Assembly (NCBI GenBank): GCA_004123355.1
Contig: SCHM01000003.1
Coordinates: forward strand, 4,297,058-4,361,057
Source of the DNA: Amphirosellinia nigrospora
Lineage: Eukaryota; Ascomycota; Sordariomycetes; Xylariales; Xylariaceae
Direction: 5' to 3'
DNA length: 64,000 nt
Below the pieces are notes generated by a model, which was not told the origin of the DNA, ran no database searches, and was given only the letters and a program-made list of their open reading frames with translations. The translations under genes and the position numbers were made by a program. The first letter of the stretch is position 1. Each line of letters starts with the position of its first letter. Below, in pieces: positions 25,326 to 37,944 of the stretch.

Positions 25326-27174
25326 ATGGGCTCCACATATCAGCACATGCAGGCCTTTTACAGGCCTAGTCCTTTAACGGTGGACACAAGTCAGGCCCAG
25401 AAGTTCTTCGAGGAGGACGACGCCGGCATACTAGACGATGGTATCCTGGACCGGAATACCATCGACTCAGGCCTGGAGATGTCACCTCACATGGGCGACA
25501 GCCGGAGAGATTCTTTCGCCGTAGCAGGCGCACTATTCTCTCCCAAGACCGAGGATTGGCAGTCGGTAGACATGCAATCTTTGCCGTCGAACAACCCCTT
25601 CTTAGAGCCACAAAACAACAACCCGTTTACAAGGCCGGAGCCTACTCACGCCACCTACGGCTCGCATACTCAGCATTGGTCCATGGGGCATAGTTCTGGA
25701 ACTTGCACCCCCGTCCAGTACGATGGGCTTGAGGCTACTTATGATAACGGCCCATCCATCTTCCAACGGCCATTACCCATGCAAACTCCATTCAGCAATC
25801 CCACCGGCCATGTCCCATTGTTCTCTGCAGTCGGACCCAGCAACACATCCATGCCAACCTCCCCCCAGAAGGATTGGATGAGCACCGACTTCAAAGCCCA
25901 GTCTTTGAAGCGATCACAGGTCGAGAGCTCAGCCATCCGCTCACATAATGAGATGCGTCGTGGTGACGGCATCCGTAAGAAGAATGCTCGGTTCGATATA
26001 CCTGCTGAGCGGAACCTTGACAACATCGACACCTTGATCTCACAGTCCACAGATGACCAGGAGATCAAGGAGCTCAAGCAGCAGAAGCGACTCCTCCGCA
26101 ATCGGCAAGCTGCCCTTGACTCCAGACAGAGGAAAAAGCAGCACACGGAGCGACTCGAGGAAGAGAAGCAGTACACCGGCGTCATCTCTTCCATGGAAGA
26201 GGACATTGCGGATCTCAACGGGAAGCTAGCTCAACTCCTACGCGAGAAGGAATTCTTGCAGAACCACATCGAAGACCTTCGCTTGGAGAAGGAAGAGATG
26301 GTACAAACGCACACTATTGAGACTGGAGAGCTGCGCAAGAAGGTCAGCATCCTGACGGACCACGTCCAGCGACTTGAACACGCTACTATGCCGGTAACAA
26401 CGGGTTTGGCAACGGTTTCAACGACATGGACAACATCACCATGGATGGCACTTGGGACAACATGACTTACATGGAAGATTACACCATGGACACCGACGTC
26501 AAGCAAGAGGTGCAAATTGTTCACCAGAAGAAGACCGAGGTTACCCTCGCTACCGAGGTCGAGAAGCCCGCCACCCAAGGCGGTCTCCTCTTCATGCTGT
26601 TCCTGGTCGGCGCCTTTGTTCTTTCGAACCGGTCGACCCCAACCTTTCCTCGGGTGTCGGAAGACATGCGCGAGGCCTCAGCCAACCTGCTGAACAACAT
26701 CCTCAAGGATGTCGATGTGAGCCATGCCTCCAATAATGCGATCGAGCCTGCAGCTCCCCAGCCTTCTGGTGCGACATGGGCGACAACCGCTGCAGTGCCG
26801 ATGGCCAGCCACGTTATGGATAGTGTGGCCCCGTCGATGCTCGGAGATTTGGCAGACACCTCACACAGCCAACCGAACAGCAAGCCAATGAGCAAGTCTT
26901 CTCCCTCACACCGGCACAATACAATGGAATCACTTCACAAGACTTCATTCGCGCTCCGCAACCCCCTTCCACTGGCCACAAACGCCGCAACCTTGCCGAG
27001 GCCATGGCCAGCATGCGTCCCAACGAAAAGCAATCGGCGTCGGAGGTGTACACTCGATCTCTCCTCTGGGATCAGATCCCTGGCGACGTCGTACGCAACT
27101 TTGCCAAGATGGTGGCGGAGTGCAACGGCGCCGGCAATGGACAATCGGCCTGTAACGATGTTGCAAGCTCATAA
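25326..27174 (+). CDS. bZIP transcription factor with a putative membrane segment (two frame breaks)
   Basis: The start at 25326 (MGSTYQHMQAFYRPSPLTVD) follows a long CT-rich leader. Ser/Pro/Gln-rich N-terminal half. The basic region at about residues 255-275 is KRLLRNRQAALDSRQRKKQ, with the bZIP signature NxxAAxxSR. A leucine-zipper coiled coil follows (ADLNGKLAQLLREKEFLQN .. HIEDLRLEKEEM .. LTDHVQRLEH). After a one-base break near 26390-26400 the frame continues NNGFGNGFNDMDNITMDG, and at about residues 418-436 there is an uncharged stretch, GGLLFMLFLVGAFVLSN, flanked by charged residues. A second break near 26845-26875 leads to the terminal block QVFSLTPAQYNGITSQDF, TGHKRRNLAEAMASMRP and EVYTRSLLWDQIPGDVVRNF, ending at 27174. 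With two bases restored the CDS is exactly 617 codons. No family name is assigned. The hydrophobic stretch could be a transactivation element instead of a membrane anchor. Confidence 0.85.
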
Positions 27175-30100
27175 CGACTTACGAACATGTGACGACGATC
27201 ATGAATGAAAAAAACGACTCATTCCTCTACGCTTAAATTGATTCTATTATTAATCACCTCGATTCCTCTGCATATACTCGACGCTCCCGCGTAAACCAGA
27301 TCCATCACTGCTCACGCAACACCGGAATCTATGATCTACTTTATCTCGATTTCTTTCCATGTCCAGATTAGCAAGCGAGCCAGCATTTGAGTCTTTGTCA
27401 TGATTGATTTCATTTCTTGTGCCACACGATGATGCATCCATCGGTGCGGTATTACTTCTTTTCCTCTTTTCAACAGCACATTTTGGGTAGCGGTATGGCG
27501 AAAACGGCGGTTGGGACGGTGGTGGCAGGTTGGAGCCAACACAATTTCTTTGTACAATGGTCACGGGCATTGGGGAAACAGGACACATGACAGATGCTTG
27601 TCAATGCAGTGTGCCGGCAGCATCGACAGTCACAGATACGTATTTGGGAATTTCTCTTTTCATGGGGCTATTTGGTCCCACCTCCGCCAGAGACCGGAGA
27701 GAGAGAGAGCGCTATGAATTAGCAAGGCACGCACATATTTCGGTGTTTCTTGGGTTTGAAACACGACGAGATAATGTCTCACGACGCGAAATAGGTTGTG
27801 TCCTCAGACCGGACTTCGTGGTGGGGTGGCGGACTACGGAGACGAGCGACATGGGAGGCGGTATTGGTTTCATTATTCACTGGTTCTTCAACCGACATTT
27901 CCTTTGTTTTTTCATTTTGTTCGCGCAATATCCAATCATGGGTGGTATTCAACATTTTCGGGGCCGTATTTTCCACGACCAAACTTAAGAATGATGACCG
28001 TCGGGGGATATCGAAGGACGAGCAATTAGCCACAGTCAACAGTCGGCTTACTGGCTACTGGAAGGTGAAAAGAGGCATCGGAGTAGCTAACCGATATCTC
28101 TTGTCATGTTACATAACTAGTTAGCGATAGATAATTCCGTCAACAAATTCATATACCCCAAAATCCAAGTTCCAAACATGCATAGTGATCCAAATGCGAT
28201 GCGCCTGATCAAGATAGATTTTCGATATTAACGTTTGTAGTAAAGTGCCTGGTTCATCCAACACTCCAAAGCACCTGTAGCTGCACTGATGTACATGCGT
28301 CTATCCGTCGGTGGGCATGCAGTATGGATACGTTAGGTAAGTAGATAGGTACATATCATGCGAGCGCCGTGGCACATATGTCCAGTGTCTCCCAAAGTCC
28401 CAAAGTGAGCCTGATTCCTCCCTCCTAATTCTCCCTCGACAGTCCTCGTCAATACGTAACGATAGACTACCTAGTCTTGACACTAGACAGCGACAGCAAT
28501 TGCCGCGAATTGCGTGGGACAGTACTCTGCGACTTGCCCGGGGTACAACGACGCACTCCAAAACTCTTATTGTCTACCTATAGATAGGTGCGATATTCGT
28601 CGGCAGCACAGCATAAAGTACTGCAACCCACAGCTGCGGGCGTTGCTGTACGCTGCATGCAACCCCCTCCAAAGTCAAAGTCTCACACACACACGCCAGT
28701 GACTCCAGGGAAGCGTTCGCGAATCACTTTGGCGAAGCCCTGATCACACCCCCCACGCGCTGCACATGCGCCCACTCCGTCATACGGTAACGCTAGGATG
28801 GGCAAGTGGGTGGGCGTCACGGACGGGCGAGTGGCTGGGAATAAATTCGGGTGCGGTTACAGCTGCGAAACGTCTCTATAGGCTTACAGAATCCGGTGTG
28901 CCAAGACATGCTGCCCTCCCCCCCTCCCCGGTGTCTTGGTACTAATATATGACATGTACATGCTGCTTTTATGAAGGGTGATACATATCCAAGGAGCCCA
29001 GTAGGTAACATCCCGCGTAACGGGCTCGTCACGCACTGAGTCCTCAAAATGGAGGATATCGCTAAGGTAGGTATTGTCTGAGCCCCGATGCTGCTTAATT
29101 AGCGAGGTAGGTAACGCTTAGGTTAAGAGGTAATACAATGATTACAGCTTGGAATTTATGCAAGTTAGGCTGGGCTCGACCTAAAAGCGCCATAGCTTAG
29201 GTATAATTCCCGTTTCGATTAAGCTTGGTTCTAGCCGGTCCCTCCATTCTCCATCCCGCCGCAGGCGATCTCACATGTACAATCTAGCTTGTATGCAAAA
29301 GCGCGCGGGGCATGTCAGGTGTTCCGGTTTTGGACTTTTCTAGCACTATTCCCACTCCCCAGTCTCACTCACCCTCTCTCTCTGTCTCTCTCTCTTTTGG
29401 CCTTTATTGTTTCTTGGAGATCAATGCCTCATAAATACTATAGCGCTTACGAAGCGTGAATTTACAGACAACCTATGCTGCTTCATCCATGGTTTGAATG
29501 GGCATTGTACAAAATGCATCTTCCTTTCGGAAATACCTCGTGATGACAATATCTGACCATGGCTCTACACTGCCGCTGAGGGTACTTCATATTAGTCTCA
29601 GGCAGTCAGCCGAGACTCCTTCTAAATTGAGAGAGGCCTCTGACCACGCAAGGCACTTCAAAGCTAAACCGAGACAGTGGGCGGACATGGCCGTGACCAT
29701 CCATATACACTACTGTAGAGAGTATATTCTCGGCTCTTCTATCCACTCTTCACTCCTAGCTAGCTAGGTTTTGGAAACACTATAGCAGGTAAGCAGTCAC
29801 CAAGATTCAGTGAGACATATGAGTTTTGGATTGAATAGACACTACGTTTCATTAACCTCTTATCTTGGTTACCCGTGTCTCACACATGCCTTATACATGA
29901 TGTCAAGACGGTGACGGAAGGTTTATTTGGCTTATGTAATAGACCACCACTGGCACCGCTAAGATACTGGTGTCTTTGGTTGTTTGTTATCGAAGATAAT
30001 GTCTCTGGTCATGTACACACCCACTCGCGAAAAACCACACCCTCCTACCTAGGTACCTACTCCAATGCATGCAACTTTACCCAGCACTTGGCCCATCCCC

Positions 30101-33100
30101 AATGCACGTTTCCTTGGTTACCTTGGTTAATTACATCACGACATCTTTTCTCGTACTTAGCCTCTGCGAACTGGCTTCCGTATTCGTCCATGAGACGCCA
30201 TCTTCAGTCACATTAGGCACATACCTCGTCTGCTTTCGTCCACGAAGAAAAGGAATGTCATGATTGAGCAGTTTTGCGCTCAGAGGATCGACATCGATAC
30301 AAGCCAAAACGAGCGAGGGGAGATATTTACACCCGGTAATTCTGAGTGATGACGATGACAGGAATAGAGCAGCGATGTACTTAAGAGCAGCTATGCTTTG
30401 CACCCGCTCCAAGGCGAAGCCTTTCGCGAAGCCTTTCTCCCTTCGCTCGAATGTCTGACCACCCCTCTCTCCATGTGCTCCCCCAAGCCACGCCTGACAG
30501 ATAGCAAGTGCGCGTCCGGGAGTGAGCAGCCGTGCTTATGTCTGCGTCCGGGCCCCCGATCTTCTGTCCCAGGCAGGCTGGGAGACACATACGCGGCTGT
30601 GTTGACCACTAGCCAGCGAGGTATTCCAGCGCGTTACATGATGAACCTGCACTTTTCTTCTATTCGTTGCCGAGAATGTCATTGTTGCGTTGATCTACCA
30701 TGTCGTTCCACCGAGCATCGCTAAGCGGTCATGGGAGCGGCATTCGTGCGATGCGAAATCCAAATACTCTCTCATGGTTGTATTATAGGGTAGCAGGGCC
30801 GAGTTCGGGGGCCTGACTGATATGCAGGCTCTCCCCACTTCCCCGTCTCGACCGACGGTATTGGTTTAAGCTGTCCAATAAACAATCCAGTGGGATAGAC
30901 TATAGGACGATCGTCCATTCGTTTTTCTACCAGGATCCTTCGTACTATATGCATCAACGGGGTACGCTGCCGAAAAACTCCACAAATCTCGATAAATATC
31001 TAAAGTTCCTGGACCCAGCATACTCTTTTTCTTTCTACATGCTGGATGTGGAGAGTGGTTCATGCTCAGTTTGTATTAACTGCTCGCGTTGGTCCAAAGA
31101 GCACCATGCTGCAGCTAGCGTGGCCTTTGACGATACCTGCGAGATTATCATCTTGTGTGTCCCATTTTTCGGGTACTCCAGATATACCACGATATTCCAT
31201 GGAACGAGACGCATAGCCCACTTCACAATATTTTTTTAATTTTTATTTCGTATTCCTCTTTGAAACTAGGTTACTTGATTGTGTGGTACGCAGTAACCCG
31301 CCGTCACTCTCCCGCCGGCAGCTGATCTGCGTAGTCGGCCTTCCAATCCCGGGACCTGTATCCGAGCTGACATGATCCACAACGAAACCCTTTACATCCC
31401 GGGAGCAGATGGGTTTGGCATGAGGCTCTAGACTTCTCCACCCGCTCGACATCTACATATGCATGTGTAGAAATGGTGGTGTATGACTAACCATACGGGC
31501 ACGGGCACACGCACCTGCTCGACTGAAACATATGGAGCAAGGCTGCCGTGTTCCGACTGTTTTGAAAGGGCTGCCCGCTAGGGCATCGCGATGCGTTTCA
31601 TAAGTTCTAGACTCGCAGCGCTGGAGAAATAAACCTGTTATTAAGCGAAGAATACTTAAAAAACGCCATCGAAAGCCACCATATGTAGGTAAAAAAGGTG
31701 TTACCATTTACACAAACCAGGACTCCCATGCGTATATTTTGCGACTTAATTTTCCCATATTAGCTGCATAACGATGTTTGACCTGATGCTCACTACTGCG
31801 AGCGCACAGGTACAGACAGTCGATGAGTTCTCGACCAAGCCAATAGGGGCATCGTGATATCCTTCAGAAATAACTCCCCGATACGAACTATGCAAATGCC
31901 GTACATACAGTTTGCCTGGGGCATCCTAGACCCGCAAAGAGATACGCTTCTCTTTAATGGGTAACTGGATGCGATGGCATACTCCCCACCCCCCTGCCCC
32001 TTGCACGTCTCTGCGGCTTTGCCCGCCTTGAACCATGTCTGCTGCATACTATACTCCAATGACAAATTGTCTATTCTCTTCTTCTTTTACACAATAGAGA
32101 CATAGACAAACAAGGTTTCAAGTAACTAATTAGCCTAGCCAAGCTGTCTAATGGCACATATTGAACGATGAAACACATAGTTGACAGCTTTCTGTAACTT
32201 CATCTCCATTCCAAGCTACAAAACTAGTTTGATGCGTAAGTAGCGCAGAAGACTAAGCAAGACCCTGGAACCTCGTCCTCGGCGGAATATGGGGCAGGGC
32301 AGCGGATGTACCCGCGCGCCTCCAACCTCATCCCATAATTCTCGCATCGACATACTCGATTCCTTTTCCATTTCCTTCGCCATTCTTCTCCCGCCGCAAC
32401 ACATACACACACGCGACTGCACGGACAACGTGAACGTTGGGGACGTAATGACACAACAGCAAGAGTGCCCATCTGACATACCTATCGTGCTGCGAAGAGA
32501 GATTTGGTGTGATGGGAATAGTAACTGCCGACATATAACACATGCACGACGTGACTTTTGCGTCTCCAACTGTACTCGTCACGACGGAGTGATAGGTGAA
32601 TGGGCCAGGTCAGCCTGCCAGTCAGCCAGTCAGTTGGTGGTATTAGGAGGTGTTCTCGAACGAACCCGCCCCCAGATCCATATACGTAAGCAGATAAGCA
32701 AGGCGAGAAAGGTGTAGCAGATTAGATTCATCCATTACCACGGAGGAGCAGCGTGGGTTTTTTTTCAACCAGCTATCACCACGCCTGTCCGCAACCAACC
32801 AACCAGCAAACAACGAGAAGTAAAATAGGACGCCTTATTACCGGGACATAGAAAGCCCCAAAGGCTTCCTAAACTTCCCTACTCCACGCAATGAAGGGTT
32901 ACCGGTAGATCCCGATCTCCCCCACGATACCGAAACATACTCCGGAGCTTCGCCTCGTTGTTCGTTCGTGCGCGTGTGTTCGTGCGTTCATCCGAGAGAG
33001 GGCTAATTAAGCTTAAAAAAATCATGCCACGACGCGGATTTTGTTGCTAAGTATAGCATGCAGTTATAAAAAAATAAAAAGAATAAACATATCAGATCGA

Positions 33101-34037
33101 AATGGGCCCCCATCTTCCAGCATAACGAGATCAAAGCGTGCCTCGACGCAAGGGTAACAGCCAAGAATTAAAGAAGAATGAAAGAAAAAGAAGGGGAAAG
33201 GAACTTACACCAATAAGCTTTTGATATCCCCCTTGAAAAAAAAGATAAAGCATGAACGCTCGTGAGATGCGTAAACATGCAACACAACATAATAAACAAG
33301 GAACTCCCCAGCATGAACTTTTTTTATTACTTTTACAGTTGTATATAAAATAAAATAAAAGATATGTAGGACCCCACGTGAGTGAAGCCCGACGCGCAGC
33401 TTCCTTGACTTTGCAGACGGCTGGAACCGCACCGACGATTTGCGGGTTTTATGCCTTAACCCGGACCTTGGCCATTGCATAATAGATCTTTTGAAACACG
33501 AACAGAAAAAACAAATCCAAAAAAGTCTGCATCGCTATCTTAGCTAACCCTGTAAAAGATTTGTGTCTCGGGTATTTTCTACAGCGTTATTGCGACAAGT
33601 AGCCTACTCCAAGTACGGGGTACGGTGGAAGAGAGAATTCTCAATAGTCCACAAGCTTACTCCCTGGAGAAAAGATGGGCAACGCATTGCGAGGGCAGGA
33701 GAAAAAAAAATCACGCCATCCAAGATGCCAGTTTGATGTAAGCCGTGTGATATATGATAGATCTCTTGCCAAAATCGTTTGTTATCTCCATAGGAACTAG
33801 ATAGTTATAGTCTATACGCGCATATCTCCGATGATTATCATCATAGTAAGCACCTCGCGTTTTCACATGAACTTTCGTCCCCTTCGTCCAGACAGATGTT
33901 TACAAACCAAAACATCCCGAGGTCTATCCACATCGATCGTCCGTCCTCAACGATTGACTTCTAAGCCAGACAGATCCCAATCGTCGCTCGGCTCTCCTAG
34001 CCGATTGAATAGACCCAGGGGTGAGCCAACTGCCAAC
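27175..34037. other. 6.9 kb gene-poor region
   Basis: The longest gap in the window. Frames up to 152 codons exist (for example 27530-27988 and 32289-32717 plus), but they lack motifs and are overlapped by equally long frames on the other strand. No tRNA, rRNA or transposase was recognised. It contains TAGGTA-type words (28331-28349, 29066, 29105, 30046-30060), a CT microsatellite (29373-29396) and A-rich tracts near 33060-33350. It may hold a long non-coding transcript or UTRs, but nothing demonstrates this. Confidence 0.5.
29373..29396. repeat. CT microsatellite
   Basis: ctctctctctgtctctctctc, an almost pure CT run with one G interruption. Confidence 0.8.
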
Positions 34038-36951
34038 TTACTTCGGATTGTATTTCTCCTTCCAGATCCTGTGTGTGAACGTGTCAAGTCAGTGTCCAGA
34101 ACTTCAAACACTAGTTCACTAGTCTAGCATAGGGGCCCATGTCTGCACATAGGGTGCTTTTCAGGTGTCGCAGATAAGGCAAAGTTGATCGAGCCCGAGA
34201 TATATCAGCCGTAGTAAAGTGGGCAAAAAAAGGTCCTGAGGTGCATGATGGGAAGAATAGGGAACTTGATGCGTTGTAGTGCGCACTTGCACTAAAGGAC
34301 AGACTGGTGCTCAGTAGTTGATGGGTCTCCCGATTAGGCACAACGAATAAGTGCAAAGAAAGTGCACTTTTCGGTGTGAAATATGGCTTTGGTTGGCTCG
34401 TCAAAATCGACTAAAAATCTCCCCAGGGAATTGAGAGAGAACCCGCGAATGACGGAGTGCAGAAGGCTGGCCGCAGCTATGCGACCTCGTGGAGTAGGAG
34501 AGATGGAAGACGACTGGACATTGACTCGATGGGGCCGGCTCGAAAACCGTTTAGCCTGTTGATTGGCCAATTGCACCAGAAACGTACATCCACCATGGCC
34601 ACAAAACGGATATACAAAGGGACAAAGACAAACAGGGCGAGTAGTGTGGGTGCCCGACGACCTATCAGCTTGGGGATGTGCGAGTCATTCGAAACCAAGG
34701 CTTGTGGTCCGCATCTGTACCTTTAATGCATGGGGTAGATCGCATGTGCATGAGAGCCATGTTGGGGAGCGAACGCGACAGCAAAGTCTACGAATGAAGA
34801 AGAATTGAGGTTCAAAGTGGTGGGGAGTCGTAGGTGCGAATAAAACGCTTGCTTACCAGGTATTTCCTAGTGTCTTGCTACCACTCTTCTCAGCCAACCG
34901 GTAGTATCGTGCTGCTTGGAACTATAGGAATGGCAACCATCGAGTTAGCCGTCTAACATCGTCGACTTTCCCAGCACTAGAAAGGGAAGGGGTTGGGGGA
35001 CAAGATGGTGGCGTGGGTTCCGATTTGCCAGACCGGCAGGGAGTGAACTCAGCGAGCGTACTCTAAGTTGCTGCCCAACACGCGCGGTGATCCGAACCTT
35101 AACAACTCAGCTTCAAACTGCTGAGTTCCCAAGGCGCAGCGAAATAATCTAAGCTAGCGGCATCCATTGGTGGTAGTAGTGGTAACCAAGTAGAGCAAAT
35201 TGGTAAGACGTTGATCGTCTGAGGCTTCTCGACCACACAGCTCCTCTCTGCTTCTGGTATGGCTGAAATTTGGCCAGCCAGGGACACTCGTCCGAGAGCT
35301 TGCAAGATCTGGTGTAATGAGACTATAGATCTGCCTTTGTGCCTAATCAACATACCTTGTCCTTCTTGCATCCGAAGCCCTCGAGATAGCACCATGCAGC
35401 CTCGTTCATGGCGTCTGTACTAGATATTAGCCGTCCGAGTTCGCTGGCCCCTCTACAAGTCTGTGACTCAGACATTGCTGGCATGAAGAGCGCGTTGGTA
35501 GAGTGGGTAATGAGCTCACCAGTGTCTCCAAGATTCGCTGCGGTTTCGTAATACTACCCAACACTCTTCGTTAGTTGTTGCGTAAACAAGAGATCTCGGT
35601 TCTTAGTCGCTGCTGGAAGACGGATAGAGTTGTAATGGCAGGCAGTTAGAGGAGCATCTGTTGATCCATTGACCACCGTCCCATGTCCTTTCGGCGTAGT
35701 CTTTCCATCGTGTTCGTCCTGAGATGCCGTAGCAACCCCGAAGATGAATGAAAGCGAGGTAGCCTACCTGCTTGGCGGCAATTGGATCTTTCGCAATGCC
35801 CCAGCCGTGGCGGAAGCAGTTCGCCAACTCGAAGATAGCGAGAACCAGCTCACCCTTTGCCGCACCCCCTTTCTTGGCGCCCGCCTTCAGGGCCATCGTC
35901 TCTACGGTCGCCGCGTTTGATGCCGCCGCTGAAAGGTAGGTGACGGCGCGCTCGACATCGGGCTCACAGCCCCAGCCATGCCTATGTAGATCTTAACGTT
36001 AGCTCACAAGATATTGCTTTGCGCGCTCTCTCTCTATCCTCCGCACACGGTATGGACCTATCTGGAACCCCGGTGTCTTGAGTGCCTTTGGCACTATCTG
36101 GGCCTCGAACACGATGATCAGGAGCGCCGTCTCCATGTTGGCATACGAAGATCACTAGCCACTAACCTCAACGCAAGCCCGTATAATACCTGGCTTAAGG
36201 GGTTATTCGCACCATACGGATCAGCAAGACGCCCGAATAATTGTGTGGACTTCTCGAGGTCTCCTTCCTCATGCAACCGTATGGCTTCCTGGATATCCTG
36301 ATCGATCTCTTTGGACGAGACGACGCCGCTCGACGCTCTGGGTGGCGATGTGTCTATGCCGCCGAGATTCGTATAGGACTGCGAGGGCGAGGGCGAGGGC
36401 GAGGGCGACGCGGACACGCTCTGTGATCTACTTCTCTGTCGCTCCTCATTGGTGGTTGCGAGGATGGTGGCGCGCTTTTCCCACAGCTGCTCTCGGGCTT
36501 CTTTGGCCTCCTTGGTCTCGGCGGTGGCGGGGTCGTCAGTGGTGCTGACGTTGATCTGAGGCAGGTTCTCGGGTAGGTTGTCGGGCACGTACTCAGACGT
36601 CTTGGACGCGCGGCGAGACAGACCCAGGCGATGCGACAGGCGGCGATGTTCCTTTTTGGTGGGGCTGTCGCTATTGTCGTCGCCCGAGGCGGACAATAGG
36701 CTGTTACCCCGCGATCGCGGACGGAACACGTCGAGGCTACGGCGGGTCTTGGACGCTGCCGAGCCCGTCTCGCGCGCACTCAGGTGCCGGTTATTTGTGT
36801 TGAAGGTAGGTGGGTAGATGATCTCGCGTGTATTTGTGTCGGAACGAATAAAGGTGAACTCGGGCCCAGCCAGTCTGTTCAGTGTCTCGGAATAGGCTGC
36901 GTCGCTCTCGCCGAGCCGGTCCTTCTTTTTGATCAGATCACGAAGCCCCAT
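34038..36951 (-). CDS. Sel1-repeat protein (Nif1/Dsf2-like), six exons
   Basis: The start at 36951 gives MGLRDLIKKKDRLGESD. Exons: 36951-36167, 35981-35768, 35553-35520, 35414-35356, 34921-34857 and 34068-34038. They sum to 1188 nt (395 residues), and every phase and GT..AG site fits. The N-terminal 215 residues are Ser/Arg-rich and disordered, including a Ser-Pro hexanucleotide repeat (VSASPSPSPSPSQS). Sel1/TPR-like helices begin at DQDIQEAIRLHEEGDLEKST and continue as RLADPYGANNPLSQVLYGL, HGWGCEPDVERAVTYLSAAA, GELVLAIFELANCFRHGWG, YYETAANLGDTDAMNEAAW, CYLEGFGCKKDKFQAARYYR and LAEKSGSKTLGNTWIWKEKY. The order and the ending WIWKEKYNPK match the fungal Sel1 family that includes S. pombe nif1 (a Nim1-interacting mitotic inhibitor) and yeast Dsf2. 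Function by homology only. Introns 4 and 5 (434 and 788 nt) are unusually long. No frame break. Confidence 0.88.
36381..36409. repeat. hexanucleotide repeat coding Ser-Pro
   Basis: GCGAGG-type unit repeated almost five times inside exon 1 of the Sel1 gene. On the minus strand it encodes the SPSPSPSP run. Confidence 0.85.
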
Positions 36952-37944
36952 GGCTTGTTAGCCCGTCCCGTATTATTGTATTATTGCCGCGCTGTGTAAT
37001 AAACAGCATGCACTTTAGGGCAAGTTGAGGCGAAGTAAGTGTATGGAGAGAGGTATGGTACAGTGCTATACGATGATGCGCCGTGATGCGATACAATACG
37101 ATGCGATTTATGTGCACATATACGCGTTATGTCTATGACCGACGGCCAAGATGGAAAACGGGAGGCGTTCTCAGCTCAAAAGCGATGATATATTGCTCGA
37201 GTGCGGCGCGCGCATCATACTGGGCTTGGTGCTTGGTGCTTGGTGCTTGGTTATGCGCCGGTCTTTGTTGGACTCGATCTTGGTGGATAAGCCGCCCGGG
37301 GTGGCTCGGCGCGTCTGAAACCATCCCCATCTGGCCACTTGGCCCTGATTGTGTCTTTGTTGGAGGACTTGGGGGCCGCTTTCGACATGTCCAGCAGCTA
37401 TCATCCAATCCCCTCATCTTTATGTAAGTAAGGTCAAGCAAGTGGGCAAGTGGGCGGTGGTTCTTATTGAGGGGCACGGGGCGCGGGGCGGGGGCTGGGT
37501 TTGAACCACCCTAAGCCACCCCAAGCTTGTATCGCTGTCGCCTGTTTTTACAGGTAGGTAGGGATAGGTAAACACAAACAGTTCTAGAGCACTAACTTTA
37601 TTGCTATTTTGACCTCAAGCCATTTGAACCACAACTGGCCCGTCTTTCTTTTATCTTCTATTACTCGGTAAAAAAAGTGCTATCCGATTTTCATCAAGTC
37701 AAGCGTGCCTAAACTCAGTCGAATTTGGGTATCACAACCATATGGAATCATCGCATCCAACGCCAACCATTTCCCATTATCTACCTTCGGTGCAGAGCTC
37801 AGCCGCGAGATGGTTTGTATTTTCACAATAACGCGATAGCCAAGGATGGGAGCACACCGACGACGTGCAACATATCTGGGGCTCTCAGCCGGCTGTGTCG
37901 TTCATCGTGGAACATACCTATAGGATCAGTAGCAGCTTCAAGTA
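36952..37944. other. intergenic with GCTTGGT repeat
   Basis: Region upstream of the Sel1 gene and downstream of the CCCH gene, both on the minus strand. It contains four tandem copies of a 7-bp GCTTGGT-type unit at 37224-37250. Frames of about 114 codons on both strands at 37083-37477 overlap each other and look random. Confidence 0.5.
37224..37250. repeat. 7-bp tandem repeat GCTTGGT
   Basis: gcttggtgcttggtgcttgg and one further copy; about four exact units. Confidence 0.85.

Noticed and set aside
27530-27988. 152-codon plus-strand frame
   Set aside because: No recognisable motif, competing frames on both strands, and no splice or start context. Treated as chance.
32289-32717. 142-codon plus-strand frame
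   Set aside because: Overlaps a 117-codon minus frame, composition is random-like, and there is no domain.
37083-37477. Overlapping 114-codon frames on both strands
   Set aside because: They follow a tandem GCTTGGT repeat and have no motif.
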